From NCBI GenBank assembly GCA_947501685.1, contig CANMWQ010000003.1, forward strand, positions 522,336-586,335: DNA of 64,000 nt, in the 5' to 3' direction. Positions 1 to 8,161 of this stretch are shown in pieces. The position numbers were made by a program, and so were the translations under genes. The first letter of the stretch is position 1, and every line of letters starts with the position of its first letter. The notes beneath the pieces are model-generated. The model was given only the letters and a program-made list of their open reading frames with translations. It did not search any database and was not told where the DNA came from. The DNA is from an uncultured Litoreibacter sp. Lineage in GTDB: Bacteria > Pseudomonadota > Alphaproteobacteria > Rhodobacterales > Rhodobacteraceae.

Positions 1-733
1 ACGCAATCATCCGCAGCGCGTCCGCGGCCTCCCCCCAAGGGGCCACGCCGTGCAGGGACAATCGGTGGATCACATATGCCTCCCCCGGTGCGGCATGCAC
101 GGTGACCCGTTTGCAGGTCTCAAAGCAAATACGACGCGTGGCTTGGTAAATATCGGTCAGGTCCACCGCGCCCCAATCTGCGGGCGGCACATCGGCCAAA
201 GCTGCGGCAAAGGCGTCGCGCATCAGAATATGGCTGCCTTCCCAAACCACCATCGGGCTGGCCTCGGGCGAGGTCTCGTTCAGCGGCAGCCCTAGCACAA
301 AGCCGTGCGGCTCGCGCAGGTGGCGGCGACGATCCGCCCCTTCGGGCAACAGCCCGTCCACATGGGCCGCGTCGCGGTCACGGCGGAACCGGAAGGCCGC
401 AGCGCTTTCGCCCGGCATCTCGCGCGGGTAGCCGGGGTAGATCACCGACAGTTGCGCCCGGTCCCAAAGCTGCGCGCCAAACCGCGCCGCGATGAAGTCA
501 ACCGCAACGCCTTGCAGCTCTGGGCCACCCGGCACGGCCCCGCGCGCGTCATTGGGCAGAGCGTTGACGCCCGCAAACCACGTCCCGCCGCAGCGCAACC
601 ACGCGGAAACCAGATCAGGGTCCTCAGTGGCCCGCATGGCCACCGGCACAACCGCCTCCACCCAGCGCGAGAGCGCCTGATCTTGGGCAAACCGGCACCA
701 GCCTCGCTGGTCAAACGTCGCCTCAGGGGTCAT
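1..733 (-). CDS. PhyH-like Fe(II)/2-oxoglutarate dioxygenase family protein (3' end beyond window)
   Basis: This reading frame is open from an ATG at 733 to the left edge, about 244 codons, so the C-terminus is missing. The translation has an HVD triad (about H124 and D126) followed by a distal histidine in an HRLSLHG stretch near residues 223-228. This HxD...H arrangement is typical of phytanoyl-CoA-dioxygenase-like oxygenases that use Fe(II) and 2-oxoglutarate. The substrate cannot be read from the sequence. No signal peptide is visible, so it is probably cytoplasmic. Its ATG overlaps the dusA stop (ATGA), so it is probably translated coupled to dusA. The family assignment rests on the motif pattern by eye. 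Confidence 0.7.
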   Translation of the reverse strand, partial: MTPEATFDQRGWCRFAQDQALSRWVEAVVPVAMRATEDPDLVSAWLRCGGTWFAGVNALPNDARGAVPGGPELQGVAVDFIAARFGAQLWDRAQLSVIYPGYPREMPGESAAAFRFRRDRDAAHVDGLLPEGADRRRHLREPHGFVLGLPLNETSPEASPMVVWEGSHILMRDAFAAALADVPPADWGAVDLTDIYQATRRICFETCKRVTVHAAPGEAYVIHRLSLHGVAPWGEAADALRMIA

Positions 734-1746
734 TGCGCCGCGTGGGCGTGGGTCTCGACATGGCTCAAAGCCTGCTCCACCAGCTCCGGCCCCGCGCCGG
801 GCTTGCTCACCCCGTCAGACAGGCACCGCCGCCAGCCCCGCGCGCCGGGGCGTCCGGCAAACAGGCCCAGCATGTGGCGGGTCACCTGATGCAGGCGACC
901 CCCTGCCGTCAAATGCGCCTCTATATAGGGCAGCATCGCGCGCGCGGCGTCTGCGGCCTCGGTCAAGGGATCGCTCTGCCCAAACACCGCGCTATCGGTG
1001 CGGCCCAGAATATCCCAAGGCTGATGATAGGCCGCGCGCCCGATCATCACGCCGTCGAGCGTCTGCAGATGCGGCACCGCCGCCTCCAACGTGGCCAGCC
1101 CGCCATTCAGGGAGATATGCAGCTCGGGAAACTCGGCCTTCATCCGGTGTACCAGATCATAATCCAGCGGGGGGATATCGCGGTTTTCCTTCGGGCTCAG
1201 CCCTTGCAGCCAAGCTTTGCGGGCATGGATGGACACCCGCTGCACGCCCGCGTCGCGGATCCGGGTCAGAAAATCGGGCAGCACGTCGCTTGGGTCCTGA
1301 TCATCCACCCCGATGCGGCATTTCACGGTCACCTCCACGGGTTGCGCCGCAATCATCGCGGCCACGCAATCGGCCACAAGGCCCGGCTGCTCCATCAAGA
1401 CCGCGCCAAAACAGCCCGATTGTACCCGGTCCGAGGGGCAGCCCACGTTGAGGTTGATCTCCGCATAGCCGTGATCCGCGCCGATCCGCGCGGCTGCCGC
1501 CAGCTCTGCCGGGTCCGAGCCGCCCAGCTGCAACGCCACGGGGTGCTCTTCGGTGCTGAATTCCAGCAAATGCAACGCGCCACCGCGCACCAGGGCGGGG
1601 GCGGTCACCATCTCCGTATAAAGCAGCGCGTGGCGCGACAACTGGCGGTGAAAATACCGGCAGTGACGGTCGGTCCACTCCATCATAGGGGCGACGGACA
1701 GGCGGGCGGCTTGGGCCACAAGGTCTTTGTCGGGGCGAGTGTTCAT
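730..1746 (-). CDS. dusA: tRNA-dihydrouridine(20/20a) synthase DusA
   Basis: FMN-dependent enzyme that reduces uridine to dihydrouridine in the tRNA D-loop. The 338-residue protein starts with the family signature APMMEWTDRHCR (about residues 19-30). It carries the catalytic-cysteine motif NVGCPSDRVQ (C103) and a KCRIG strand, on a TIM barrel with a helical C-terminal tail. Length fits DusA (about 330 residues). The frame stays open upstream to 2040, but homology begins at the MNTRPDKD methionine, so 1746 is taken as the start. The stop overlaps the start of the downstream dioxygenase-like gene by ATGA. Confidence 0.93.
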   Translation of the reverse strand: MNTRPDKDLVAQAARLSVAPMMEWTDRHCRYFHRQLSRHALLYTEMVTAPALVRGGALHLLEFSTEEHPVALQLGGSDPAELAAAARIGADHGYAEINLNVGCPSDRVQSGCFGAVLMEQPGLVADCVAAMIAAQPVEVTVKCRIGVDDQDPSDVLPDFLTRIRDAGVQRVSIHARKAWLQGLSPKENRDIPPLDYDLVHRMKAEFPELHISLNGGLATLEAAVPHLQTLDGVMIGRAAYHQPWDILGRTDSAVFGQSDPLTEAADAARAMLPYIEAHLTAGGRLHQVTRHMLGLFAGRPGARGWRRCLSDGVSKPGAGPELVEQALSHVETHAHAAQ

Positions 1747-1896
1747 GGGCCTGCAGGTAGCATCGCGGCGGGCGCAATAAAAGGGTCTGGCGCGCAGCCG
1801 ACGGCACCGGGCGCGTTTGCCCGAATTTGTGTTTTGACTCGTGATTTGAGCGCTCTTATCTTCGAAAACAGGGCAAGAAGGTAGCGACCCATAAGA

Positions 1897-2442
1897 ATGC
1901 ACAGGCTCAATATTGGAACTGCGGCGGTGCTGGCACTGGCCGTCTGCGCGCCTCATGCGCCCGCACAGGCGCAAGAGAGCGACCTGATCGAGACCGCAAG
2001 GGCAACTCTTGCCGGGATCCAAAGCAGGTCTTTTTCGCAAAACCGCGAGTTCTGTGGGCTGATCGGGCGCAATGCGCAGGGCAAGCTGGTGATCACCCGA
2101 CCGAGGCGAGGCAGCCAGGACGGCTGCCGCCCGAAATCATTCTTTCGCAGCGATATCGAGGTTCTGGCCTCCTTTCACACGCATGGCGCGCATATGGCGG
2201 ATGAAACCGTTGAGGTGCCCTCAACCCTTGATCTGGAGGCCGACGCGGAAGAGGGGATTTACGGGTTTGTCTCCACGCCGGGAGGGCGGTTCTGGATCAT
2301 CGAGCCAGAGAAAGACCGGGTGAGGATGCTCTGCGATATCGGCTGCCTGCCGCAAGATCCGTCCTATGACGTAGCGTCAGATGAACCGCTGAAATCCATA
2401 TATACTTGGGCGGAGCTGCAAGATCGCGAAGCCGGGGGTTGA
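1897..2442 (+). CDS. Secreted DUF4329 domain protein, copy 1
   Basis: A 181-residue protein with a Sec signal peptide (about residues 1-26, cleavage near AQAQ/E). The core resembles DUF4329, a JAB/MPN-like fold: an FCGLIG strand, then HTH (94-96) and a downstream SxxD (S109, D112). This resembles the JAMM metal-binding pattern HxH-x(n)-SxxD. Four cysteines (FCG, DGC, LCD, GCLP) could form periplasmic disulfides. A paralogue follows 54 bp downstream. No substrate or partner is evident. A metallopeptidase or amidase-like role is inference from the fold only. Confidence 0.75.
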   Translation: MHRLNIGTAAVLALAVCAPHAPAQAQESDLIETARATLAGIQSRSFSQNREFCGLIGRNAQGKLVITRPRRGSQDGCRPKSFFRSDIEVLASFHTHGAHMADETVEVPSTLDLEADAEEGIYGFVSTPGGRFWIIEPEKDRVRMLCDIGCLPQDPSYDVASDEPLKSIYTWAELQDREAGG

Positions 2443-2496
2443 CTGGGGCCGCATGACCGTTGAATTTAGAAGATCTGCAAGGGGACTATCGCGATT

Positions 2497-3087
2497 ATGA
2501 AGAAACTCATGCTGACGACCACTTTGATCGCTCTGACCTGCACGTCTGGTGCCTTTGCGGGCAATGGTGTGCTGAGCCAGGAGCTGATCAACATCGCCCG
2601 CCAAAGTCTGGCGTCGATCCAATCGCAATCCTTCAAATCGAAACGCGAATATTGTGGTCTGATCGGCAGAACCACCGCCGGGGAGCTGATCGTCTCCCCT
2701 GCCCGCCGTGGCCGCACCAGTGGCTGTGACGAGCGTGGCTTTAAGGACCGCACGATTACGCCCCTGGCCTCTTACCATACGCATGGCGCCTTTCATGAGG
2801 ATGCCGATAGCGAGGTGCCCTCGACCATGGATGTGGACATGGACCACCATCACGGCGTTTTTGGCTTCGTCGCCACGCCCGGCGGGCGGTTCTGGGTGAT
2901 TGACCATCGCTCGCGCACCGCCAAACAGATTTGCGGCATGGGGTGCCTGCCCTCGGACCCAAAGTTTGACCAAGGCATGGCTGGCGAGATCCCCGATCAT
3001 CTGACCCGTCGCCAGATGGCGCAGCGCGAGGGCAAAGGTGGCCCACGGCATCTGCGCGCGCGCGCCTTGAAGAACGCGGATAAGTGA
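2497..3087 (+). CDS. Secreted DUF4329 domain protein, copy 2
   Basis: A 196-residue paralogue of the preceding gene with a clear signal peptide (residues 1-21, ending AFA/G). It shares the blocks SQSFK-KREYCGLIGR, a YHTHG metal-like motif, the VPSTMD SxxD motif, TPGGRFWVID and CGMGCLPSDP. It has an extra basic tail after residue 160. The ATG at 2497 follows an AAGGGG ribosome site. The two copies have diverged well beyond recent duplication, and cysteines and putative metal residues are kept in both. Probably co-transcribed with copy 1. Confidence 0.75.
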   Translation: MKKLMLTTTLIALTCTSGAFAGNGVLSQELINIARQSLASIQSQSFKSKREYCGLIGRTTAGELIVSPARRGRTSGCDERGFKDRTITPLASYHTHGAFHEDADSEVPSTMDVDMDHHHGVFGFVATPGGRFWVIDHRSRTAKQICGMGCLPSDPKFDQGMAGEIPDHLTRRQMAQREGKGGPRHLRARALKNADK

Positions 3088-3119
3088 TCCCGACAAGTTG
3101 CGAGTCTGTCGCATCTAGA

Positions 3120-3148
3120 TTGACTTCTTGAGACTCGTTCTCATATTG
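3120..3148 (+). promoter_or_regulatory. sitABCD promoter with embedded Fur/Mur-like operator
   Basis: A sigma70-like -35 (TTGACT, 3120-3125) and -10 (ATATTG, 3143-3148) are separated by 17 bp. The spacer contains a perfect dyad TGAGACTCGTTCTCA (3129-3143, 5-bp arms, 5-bp centre), close to the classical Fur-type dyad. It lies about 35 bp upstream of the sitA ATG. In alphaproteobacteria the Fur-family regulator Mur commonly represses sit operons with manganese. That role here is inferred from position and symmetry. Confidence 0.55.
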
Positions 3149-3181
3149 TGGGCAGACTTCCCCAATGTGAGGATCAACCCG

Positions 3182-4057
3182 ATGCGTTTTTTGTTGCTGA
3201 GCGCCCTCGTGGCCTTTGCCTCCCCCGCCGCTGCCGAAGATAAATTCAAGGCCGTCACCACATTCACCGTGATCGCCGACATGGCCCGCAACGTCGCCGG
3301 AGACGTCGCCGTGGTCGAAAGCATCACCAAACCCGGCGCGGAAATCCACAATTACGCCCCCACCCCGCGCGACATTGTCAAAGCGCAGGATGCCGACCTG
3401 ATCTTGTGGAACGGGCTGAACCTTGAGCTGTGGTTTGAGCAGTTTTTCCGCAACCTGCGCGATGTTCCTTCTGCGGTGGTCTCCGACGGGGTGGAGCCGA
3501 TGAGTATCACCCAAGGGCCCTATGACGGCAAACCCAACCCGCATGCGTGGATGTCGGTCGATGCGGCACAGATCTACGTCGACAATATCGTGGCGGCCTT
3601 TGCCGAGCATGACCCCGACAACGCGCAAACCTACCGCGACAATGGCGAGGCCTATAAGGCGCGCATTCTGGCTGAGCTTGGCCCTCTGAAAGAGGCGCTG
3701 GCCGCGGTCCCTGAGGAGGCGCGCTGGCTGGTCACCTCGGAAGGCGCGTTTTCCTATCTGGCGCGGGATCTGGACCTCAAGGAGCTCTATCTCTGGCCGA
3801 TCAACGCCGACGCCCAAGGCACGCCGAGCCAGGTGCGCAACGTGATCGACACGGTGCGGGCCAATAATATCCCGGTGGTGTTCTCGGAAAGCACGGTCTC
3901 CTCTGATCCGGCCGAACAGGTGGCCCGCGAAACCGGAGCGCGCTATGGCGGTGCGCTTTATGTAGACAGCCTCAGTGGCCCCGATGGCCCGGTGCCCACC
4001 TATCTTGACCTGCTGCGCGAGACCGTCAGCATCATTGCCAAAGGACTGACCAAGTGA
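3182..4057 (+). CDS. sitA: Manganese/iron/zinc ABC transporter, periplasmic binding protein SitA
   Basis: Cluster A-I (TroA/SitA/ZnuA) metal-binding protein of 291 residues. It has a signal peptide (1-18) and the expected four metal ligands: H56 in [12 protein letters not shown]121 in NPHAWMS, E236 in FSES and D262 in YVDSL. The acidic Glu/Asp pair and the lack of a long His-rich loop favour Mn/Fe (SitA) over dedicated zinc uptake (ZnuA). The ATG at 3182 is preferred over an in-frame upstream codon at 3128 because it begins the signal peptide. Its stop overlaps the GTG start of the ATPase by 4 bp. Confidence 0.9.
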   Translation: MRFLLLSALVAFASPAAAEDKFKAVTTFTVIADMARNVAGDVAVVESITKPGAEIHNYAPTPRDIVKAQDADLILWNGLNLELWFEQFFRNLRDVPSAVVSDGVEPMSITQGPYDGKPNPHAWMSVDAAQIYVDNIVAAFAEHDPDNAQTYRDNGEAYKARILAELGPLKEALAAVPEEARWLVTSEGAFSYLARDLDLKELYLWPINADAQGTPSQVRNVIDTVRANNIPVVFSESTVSSDPAEQVARETGARYGGALYVDSLSGPDGPVPTYLDLLRETVSIIAKGLTK

Positions 4058-4938
4058 GCGAAACCGGCCAAATGGTGGGCCTGAGCGCGACCGATATCAC
4101 GGTCACCTACCGCAACGGCCACACCGCCCTGCGCGACGCCTCGTTCGAGCTGCCCACCGGCACGATTGCTGCGCTGGTGGGCGTCAACGGCTCTGGCAAA
4201 TCGACGCTCTTCAAGGCAATAATGGGGTTTGTTCCGACCTCTTCTGGCGAGATCAGCGTGCTGGGCGGCACCGTCAAAGATGCGTTGAAAAGCAATGTGG
4301 TAGCCTACGTTCCTCAAGCAGAAGAGGTCGATTGGTCTTTCCCCGTGCTGGTCGAGGACGTGGTGATGATGGGCCGCTACGGTCATATGGGTTTTCTGCG
4401 CATCGCCAAGCCCGCCGATCACCGCGCCGTGGAAGACGCGTTGGACCGTGTCGGAATGTCTGATTTTCGCAAACGCCAAATCGGAGAGCTGTCGGGCGGC
4501 CAGAAAAAGCGCGTCTTTCTGGCCCGCGCTCTGGCGCAGGACAGCCGGGTGATCTTGCTCGATGAGCCCTTTACTGGCGTCGATGTGCAGACTGAGGACG
4601 AGATCATAAACCTGTTGCGCGCCATGCGCGACGAGGGCCGGGTGATGCTGGTCTCCACCCACAATCTGGGCTCCGTCCCGGAGTTTTGCGACCGCACCAT
4701 CCTGATCAAAGGCACCGTGCTCGCCCATGGCCCGACGGAGGAGATTTTTACCTCGAAAAATCTCGAACGCGCCTTTGGCGGCGTGTTGCGGCATTTTGTG
4801 ATGCAGGGCGCGGATTTGCATGATGATGACGAAGACAAGCGTCGCCTGACCGTCATCTCCGATGATGAGCGGCCCTTCGTGATTTACGACCACCATGACG
4901 AGGATGAAGAGGACAAAAGCGATGCAAACGCTTCTTGA
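4054..4938 (+). CDS. sitB: Manganese/iron ABC transporter ATPase SitB
   Basis: ATP-binding subunit of the metal importer, 294 residues. It has Walker A GVNGSGKS (43-50), signature LSGGQ (146-150) and Walker B ILLDEP (168-172), followed by a switch histidine in VSTHN. The C-terminus is unusually acidic and His/Asp-rich ([18 protein letters not shown]), which might sense or buffer metal. That is inference. Starts with GTG in a GTGA overlap with sitA and overlaps sitC by about 17 bp, so translation is tightly coupled. Confidence 0.92.
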   Translation: MSETGQMVGLSATDITVTYRNGHTALRDASFELPTGTIAALVGVNGSGKSTLFKAIMGFVPTSSGEISVLGGTVKDALKSNVVAYVPQAEEVDWSFPVLVEDVVMMGRYGHMGFLRIAKPADHRAVEDALDRVGMSDFRKRQIGELSGGQKKRVFLARALAQDSRVILLDEPFTGVDVQTEDEIINLLRAMRDEGRVMLVSTHNLGSVPEFCDRTILIKGTVLAHGPTEEIFTSKNLERAFGGVLRHFVMQGADLHDDDEDKRRLTVISDDERPFVIYDHHDEDEEDKSDANAS

Positions 4939-5767
4939 GCCCTTCGCCTACACTTACATGCTCAACGCGATGTGGGTCTCCGCCCTCGTTGGGGGCGTCT
5001 GCGCGTTCCTGTCGGCCTATCTGATGCTGAAAGGCTGGTCGCTGATCGGAGACGCCCTGAGCCATTCCATCGTTCCCGGCGTCGCCGGGGCCTATATGCT
5101 AGGCCTGCCCTTCGCCTTGGGCGCGTTTTTCGCAGGCGGGTTGGCTGGGGCGGCGATGCTGTTTCTCAACCAGCGCACGGGGCTGAAGGAGGACGCCATT
5201 ATCGGGCTGATCTTCACCTCCTTCTTTGGGCTGGGGTTGTTTATGGTGTCGCTGTCGCCGACCTCGATCAACATTCAGACCATCATCCTGGGCAATATTC
5301 TGGCGATCTCGCCTTCGGATATCCTCCAACTGGCGCTGATCGGCTTCGTCTCGCTGGGCATTTTGCTGGTCAAATGGAAGGACCTGATGGTCACCTTCTT
5401 TGACGAAAGCCATGCGCGCTCCATCGGGTTGAACCCGGACCGCTTGAAGCTGCTCTTCTTCACCCTGCTCAGCGCCTGCACCGTCGCCGCCTTGCAGACC
5501 GTCGGCGCGTTTCTGGTCATCGCCATGGTCGTCACGCCCGGCGCCACGGCCTATTTGCTGACCGACCGTTTCCCGCGCCTGCTGATCGTCTCCGTCACGA
5601 TCGGGGCGCTGACCTCGTTTTTCGGGGCGTACATAAGCTACTATCTCGACGGGGCCACGGGCGGTGTGATCGTATGCCTGCAAGCCGTGATCTTTGGCCT
5701 CGCGTTTCTGTTTGCGCCCAAGCACGGAATTCTGGCCTCGCGCAAACGCGCGGCGGAGGCTGTGTGA
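4922..5767 (+). CDS. sitC: Manganese/iron ABC transporter permease SitC
   Basis: Multi-pass inner-membrane permease of the ABC-3 family, 281 residues from the ATG at 4922 (MQTLLEPF). An in-frame ATG at 4895 would add a charged nine-residue leader and is less likely. Family features include [20 protein letters not shown] near the N-terminus and a hydrophobic core with about eight helices. It is paired with the homologous SitD, typical of sit systems, which have two non-identical permeases. The TGA stop overlaps the next ATG (TGATG). Confidence 0.9.
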   Translation: MQTLLEPFAYTYMLNAMWVSALVGGVCAFLSAYLMLKGWSLIGDALSHSIVPGVAGAYMLGLPFALGAFFAGGLAGAAMLFLNQRTGLKEDAIIGLIFTSFFGLGLFMVSLSPTSINIQTIILGNILAISPSDILQLALIGFVSLGILLVKWKDLMVTFFDESHARSIGLNPDRLKLLFFTLLSACTVAALQTVGAFLVIAMVVTPGATAYLLTDRFPRLLIVSVTIGALTSFFGAYISYYLDGATGGVIVCLQAVIFGLAFLFAPKHGILASRKRAAEAV

Positions 5768-6585
5768 TGGACGAACTTCTCCTGCCCTTCCAATTCGCCT
5801 TCATGCGCGACGCGTTCCTCATCACCATGATGCTGGCCGTCCCGGCAGCACTTTTATCCTGCTTTCTGGTGCTCAAAGGCTGGTCCCTGATGGGCGATGC
5901 GATCAGCCATGCGGTGCTGCCCGGCGTGGTCATCGCCTATGTCATCGGCATCCCGCTGGTGATCGGGGCCTTCGTGGCCGGCATGGCCTGCGCCCTGCTG
6001 ACGGGCTGGATTGACGAGAATTCCCGCGTCAAACGCGACACGGTGATGGGGGTGGTGTTCTCGGCCATGTTCGGGCTGGGGATCGTGCTCTACACCAAGG
6101 TGGAGAGCGATGTGCATCTCGATCATATCCTCTTTGGCAATATGCTGGGGGTGGGCCCTGCGGATCTCTGGCTGACCGGTATCATCGCGCTCGGGGTCAC
6201 TGCCCTGCTTTTGGTCTTCTGGCGCGATCTGCTGCTGCATGCGTTTGACGAGCAGCAAGCGCGCGCTCTGGGCCTCAATGTGCGCTGGCTGCATTTCGGG
6301 CTCTTGGCGGTGATCTCCCTGACCGTGGTGGCGGCGCTGAAAGCGGTTGGGATCATTCTGGCGATTGCCTTTCTGGTCGGCCCCGGCGCGGTGGCCTTCT
6401 TGATGACGAGGCGCTTTGGGCAGATGCTGTTTGCCGCTGTCTCGGTTGCGGTTTTCTCAAGCTTTGCAGGGATTTACCTTAGCTTCTTCATCGACAGCGC
6501 CCCGGCCCCGACCATCGTCCTGATCCTGTCCGCGATCTTTGTTCTGACATTTTTGAAAGTCTCATGGGCCGCACGCACCGCTTAA
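5767..6585 (+). CDS. sitD: Manganese/iron ABC transporter permease SitD
   Basis: Second ABC-3 permease, 272 residues. It shares the SCFLVLKGWSLMGDAISHAVLPG block with SitC and has about eight predicted membrane helices. The frame is open upstream to 5674, but that part overlaps sitC in another frame. ATG 5767, overlapping the sitC stop, is the natural start. Last gene of the sitABCD operon. The next gene starts 40 bp later and is functionally unrelated. Confidence 0.9.
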   Translation: MDELLLPFQFAFMRDAFLITMMLAVPAALLSCFLVLKGWSLMGDAISHAVLPGVVIAYVIGIPLVIGAFVAGMACALLTGWIDENSRVKRDTVMGVVFSAMFGLGIVLYTKVESDVHLDHILFGNMLGVGPADLWLTGIIALGVTALLLVFWRDLLLHAFDEQQARALGLNVRWLHFGLLAVISLTVVAALKAVGIILAIAFLVGPGAVAFLMTRRFGQMLFAAVSVAVFSSFAGIYLSFFIDSAPAPTIVLILSAIFVLTFLKVSWAARTA

Positions 6586-6624
6586 GGCTTTGCGCGCGCC
6601 GGGCTTTTGCCTAAAACTGCGCCC

Positions 6625-8040
6625 ATGAACAGATACCCCCGTGATATGCGCGGCTACGGCCCGACCCCGCCCGATCCTCAATGGCCAAATGGCGCGAAGA
6701 TCGCCGTTCAGATCGTCATGAATTACGAGGAAGGTGGCGAGAATAATATCTTGCATGGCGACAAGGCCTCCGAGGCGTTCCTGTCCGAAATCGTCGGGGC
6801 CAGCGCATGGGACGCGCAGCGGCACTGGAACATGGAATCGATCTATGAATACGGCGCACGAGCCGGGTTCTGGCGCTTGCACCGCTTGCTCAAGGACCTG
6901 CCCGTCACGGTCTACGGCGTGGCGACGGCGCTCGCACGCTCGCCCGAGCAAGTCGCCGCCATGCAAGACGCCAATTGGGAGATCGCCAGCCACGGGCTGA
7001 AATGGATCGAATATAAAGACTTCACCGAGGATGAGGAACGCGAGCATCTCACCAAGGCCATCGCGCTGCACAAAGAAATCACCGGCGCACGGCCACGCGG
7101 CTGGTATACGGGGCGGTGTTCGGACCACACGCTGAAGCTGGTGGCGGAGGAAGGCGGCTTTGCCTATTGCGCCGACAGCTATGCGGATGACCTGCCCTAT
7201 TACGAGCGGTTTGACGGCCATGACCAACTGGTGGTGCCCTATACGCTTGATTGCAACGACATGCGCTTTGCCACCCCGCAAGGCTTCAATTCGGGCGACC
7301 AGTTCGAGACCTATCTGCGCGACAGCTTTGACGCGCTCTACGCCGAAGGGGTCGAGGGCGCGCCCAAGATGATGTCCGTGGGTCTGCATTGCCGCCTTGT
7401 GGGCCGCCCCGGTCGGGTGCAGGCGTTGCGGCGGTTTATAGACTATGTGCGTGGGCATGACGACGTGTGGTTCGCGACCCGTGAGCAGATTGCCGACCAT
7501 TGGCGCAAGACCCATCCGCCAGCGGATCGCCCGCGTCCGTCGCAGATGGACAAGCCCGCGTTCACCGAGGCCTATGGCGGCATCTTCGAGCATTCGCCTT
7601 GGGTGGCAGAACGCGCCTGGGCGCTTGAACTGGGCCCCGCACATGACAGCGCGGCAGGGCTGCATGCGGCCATGGTGCGCGCCTTTCGAGCCGCCCCGTC
7701 GGCAGACCGTCTGGAGGTGCTCGACGCCCACCCTGATCTTGCGGGCAAACTGGCCGCGGCCAAGCGGCTGACCAAGGAAAGCAGTTCGGAGCAGGCCTCC
7801 GCAGGGCTCGACGCGCTGACCGATACGGAGCGCGCGACGTTCACCCAGATGAACGAGGATTACATCACCAAGCACGGCTTTCCCTTCATCATCGCGGTGC
7901 GCGACCATGACAAAGCCTCGATCATGAAAGCCTTCCTGAAACGCATCAACAACACCAGCGAGGCGGAGTTTTTGGAGGCCTGCGTGCAGGTGGAGCGCAT
8001 TGCCTATCACCGGCTGACGGATATGCTGCCCGGCTCCTAG
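6625..8040 (+). CDS. puuE: Fusion of PuuE-type allantoinase and OHCU decarboxylase (UraD)
   Basis: Bifunctional ureide-pathway protein of 471 residues. Residues about 1-300 resemble PuuE, the metal-independent allantoinase of the polysaccharide-deacetylase superfamily (RDMRGYGPTPPDPQWPNGAK, SHGLKWIEY, WYTGRCSDHT). Residues about 315-470 are UraD-like, the 2-oxo-4-hydroxy-4-carboxy-5-ureidoimidazoline decarboxylase (AHPDLAGKLA, SSEQ, HGFPFIIAVR). The chain could carry out two steps of urate breakdown: OHCU to S-allantoin and allantoin to allantoate. The ATG at 6625 is chosen over a TTG at 6607 because the family begins near MNRYPRDM. No other uricolytic gene lies nearby. Confidence 0.9.
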   Translation: MNRYPRDMRGYGPTPPDPQWPNGAKIAVQIVMNYEEGGENNILHGDKASEAFLSEIVGASAWDAQRHWNMESIYEYGARAGFWRLHRLLKDLPVTVYGVATALARSPEQVAAMQDANWEIASHGLKWIEYKDFTEDEEREHLTKAIALHKEITGARPRGWYTGRCSDHTLKLVAEEGGFAYCADSYADDLPYYERFDGHDQLVVPYTLDCNDMRFATPQGFNSGDQFETYLRDSFDALYAEGVEGAPKMMSVGLHCRLVGRPGRVQALRRFIDYVRGHDDVWFATREQIADHWRKTHPPADRPRPSQMDKPAFTEAYGGIFEHSPWVAERAWALELGPAHDSAAGLHAAMVRAFRAAPSADRLEVLDAHPDLAGKLAAAKRLTKESSSEQASAGLDALTDTERATFTQMNEDYITKHGFPFIIAVRDHDKASIMKAFLKRINNTSEAEFLEACVQVERIAYHRLTDMLPGS

Positions 8041-8055
8041 CAGTCACCCTTGTAT

Positions 8056-8098
8056 CCCGCTATGGCCAACGGGAAACGCGGGGAGTTTTTTATTTTTC
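8056..8098 (+). terminator. Possible weak rho-independent terminator after the allantoinase fusion
   Basis: A short CCCGC...GCGGG inverted repeat with a long loop is followed by GAGTTTTTTATTTTT. The T-tract is good but the stem is short, so this is tentative. Confidence 0.3.
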
Positions 8099-8161
8099 TG
8101 CGCCTTGGTTTCATCCAGAATCACGTCTAATCAGGCCTGAAATAACAAGGGATTTTGTAAG

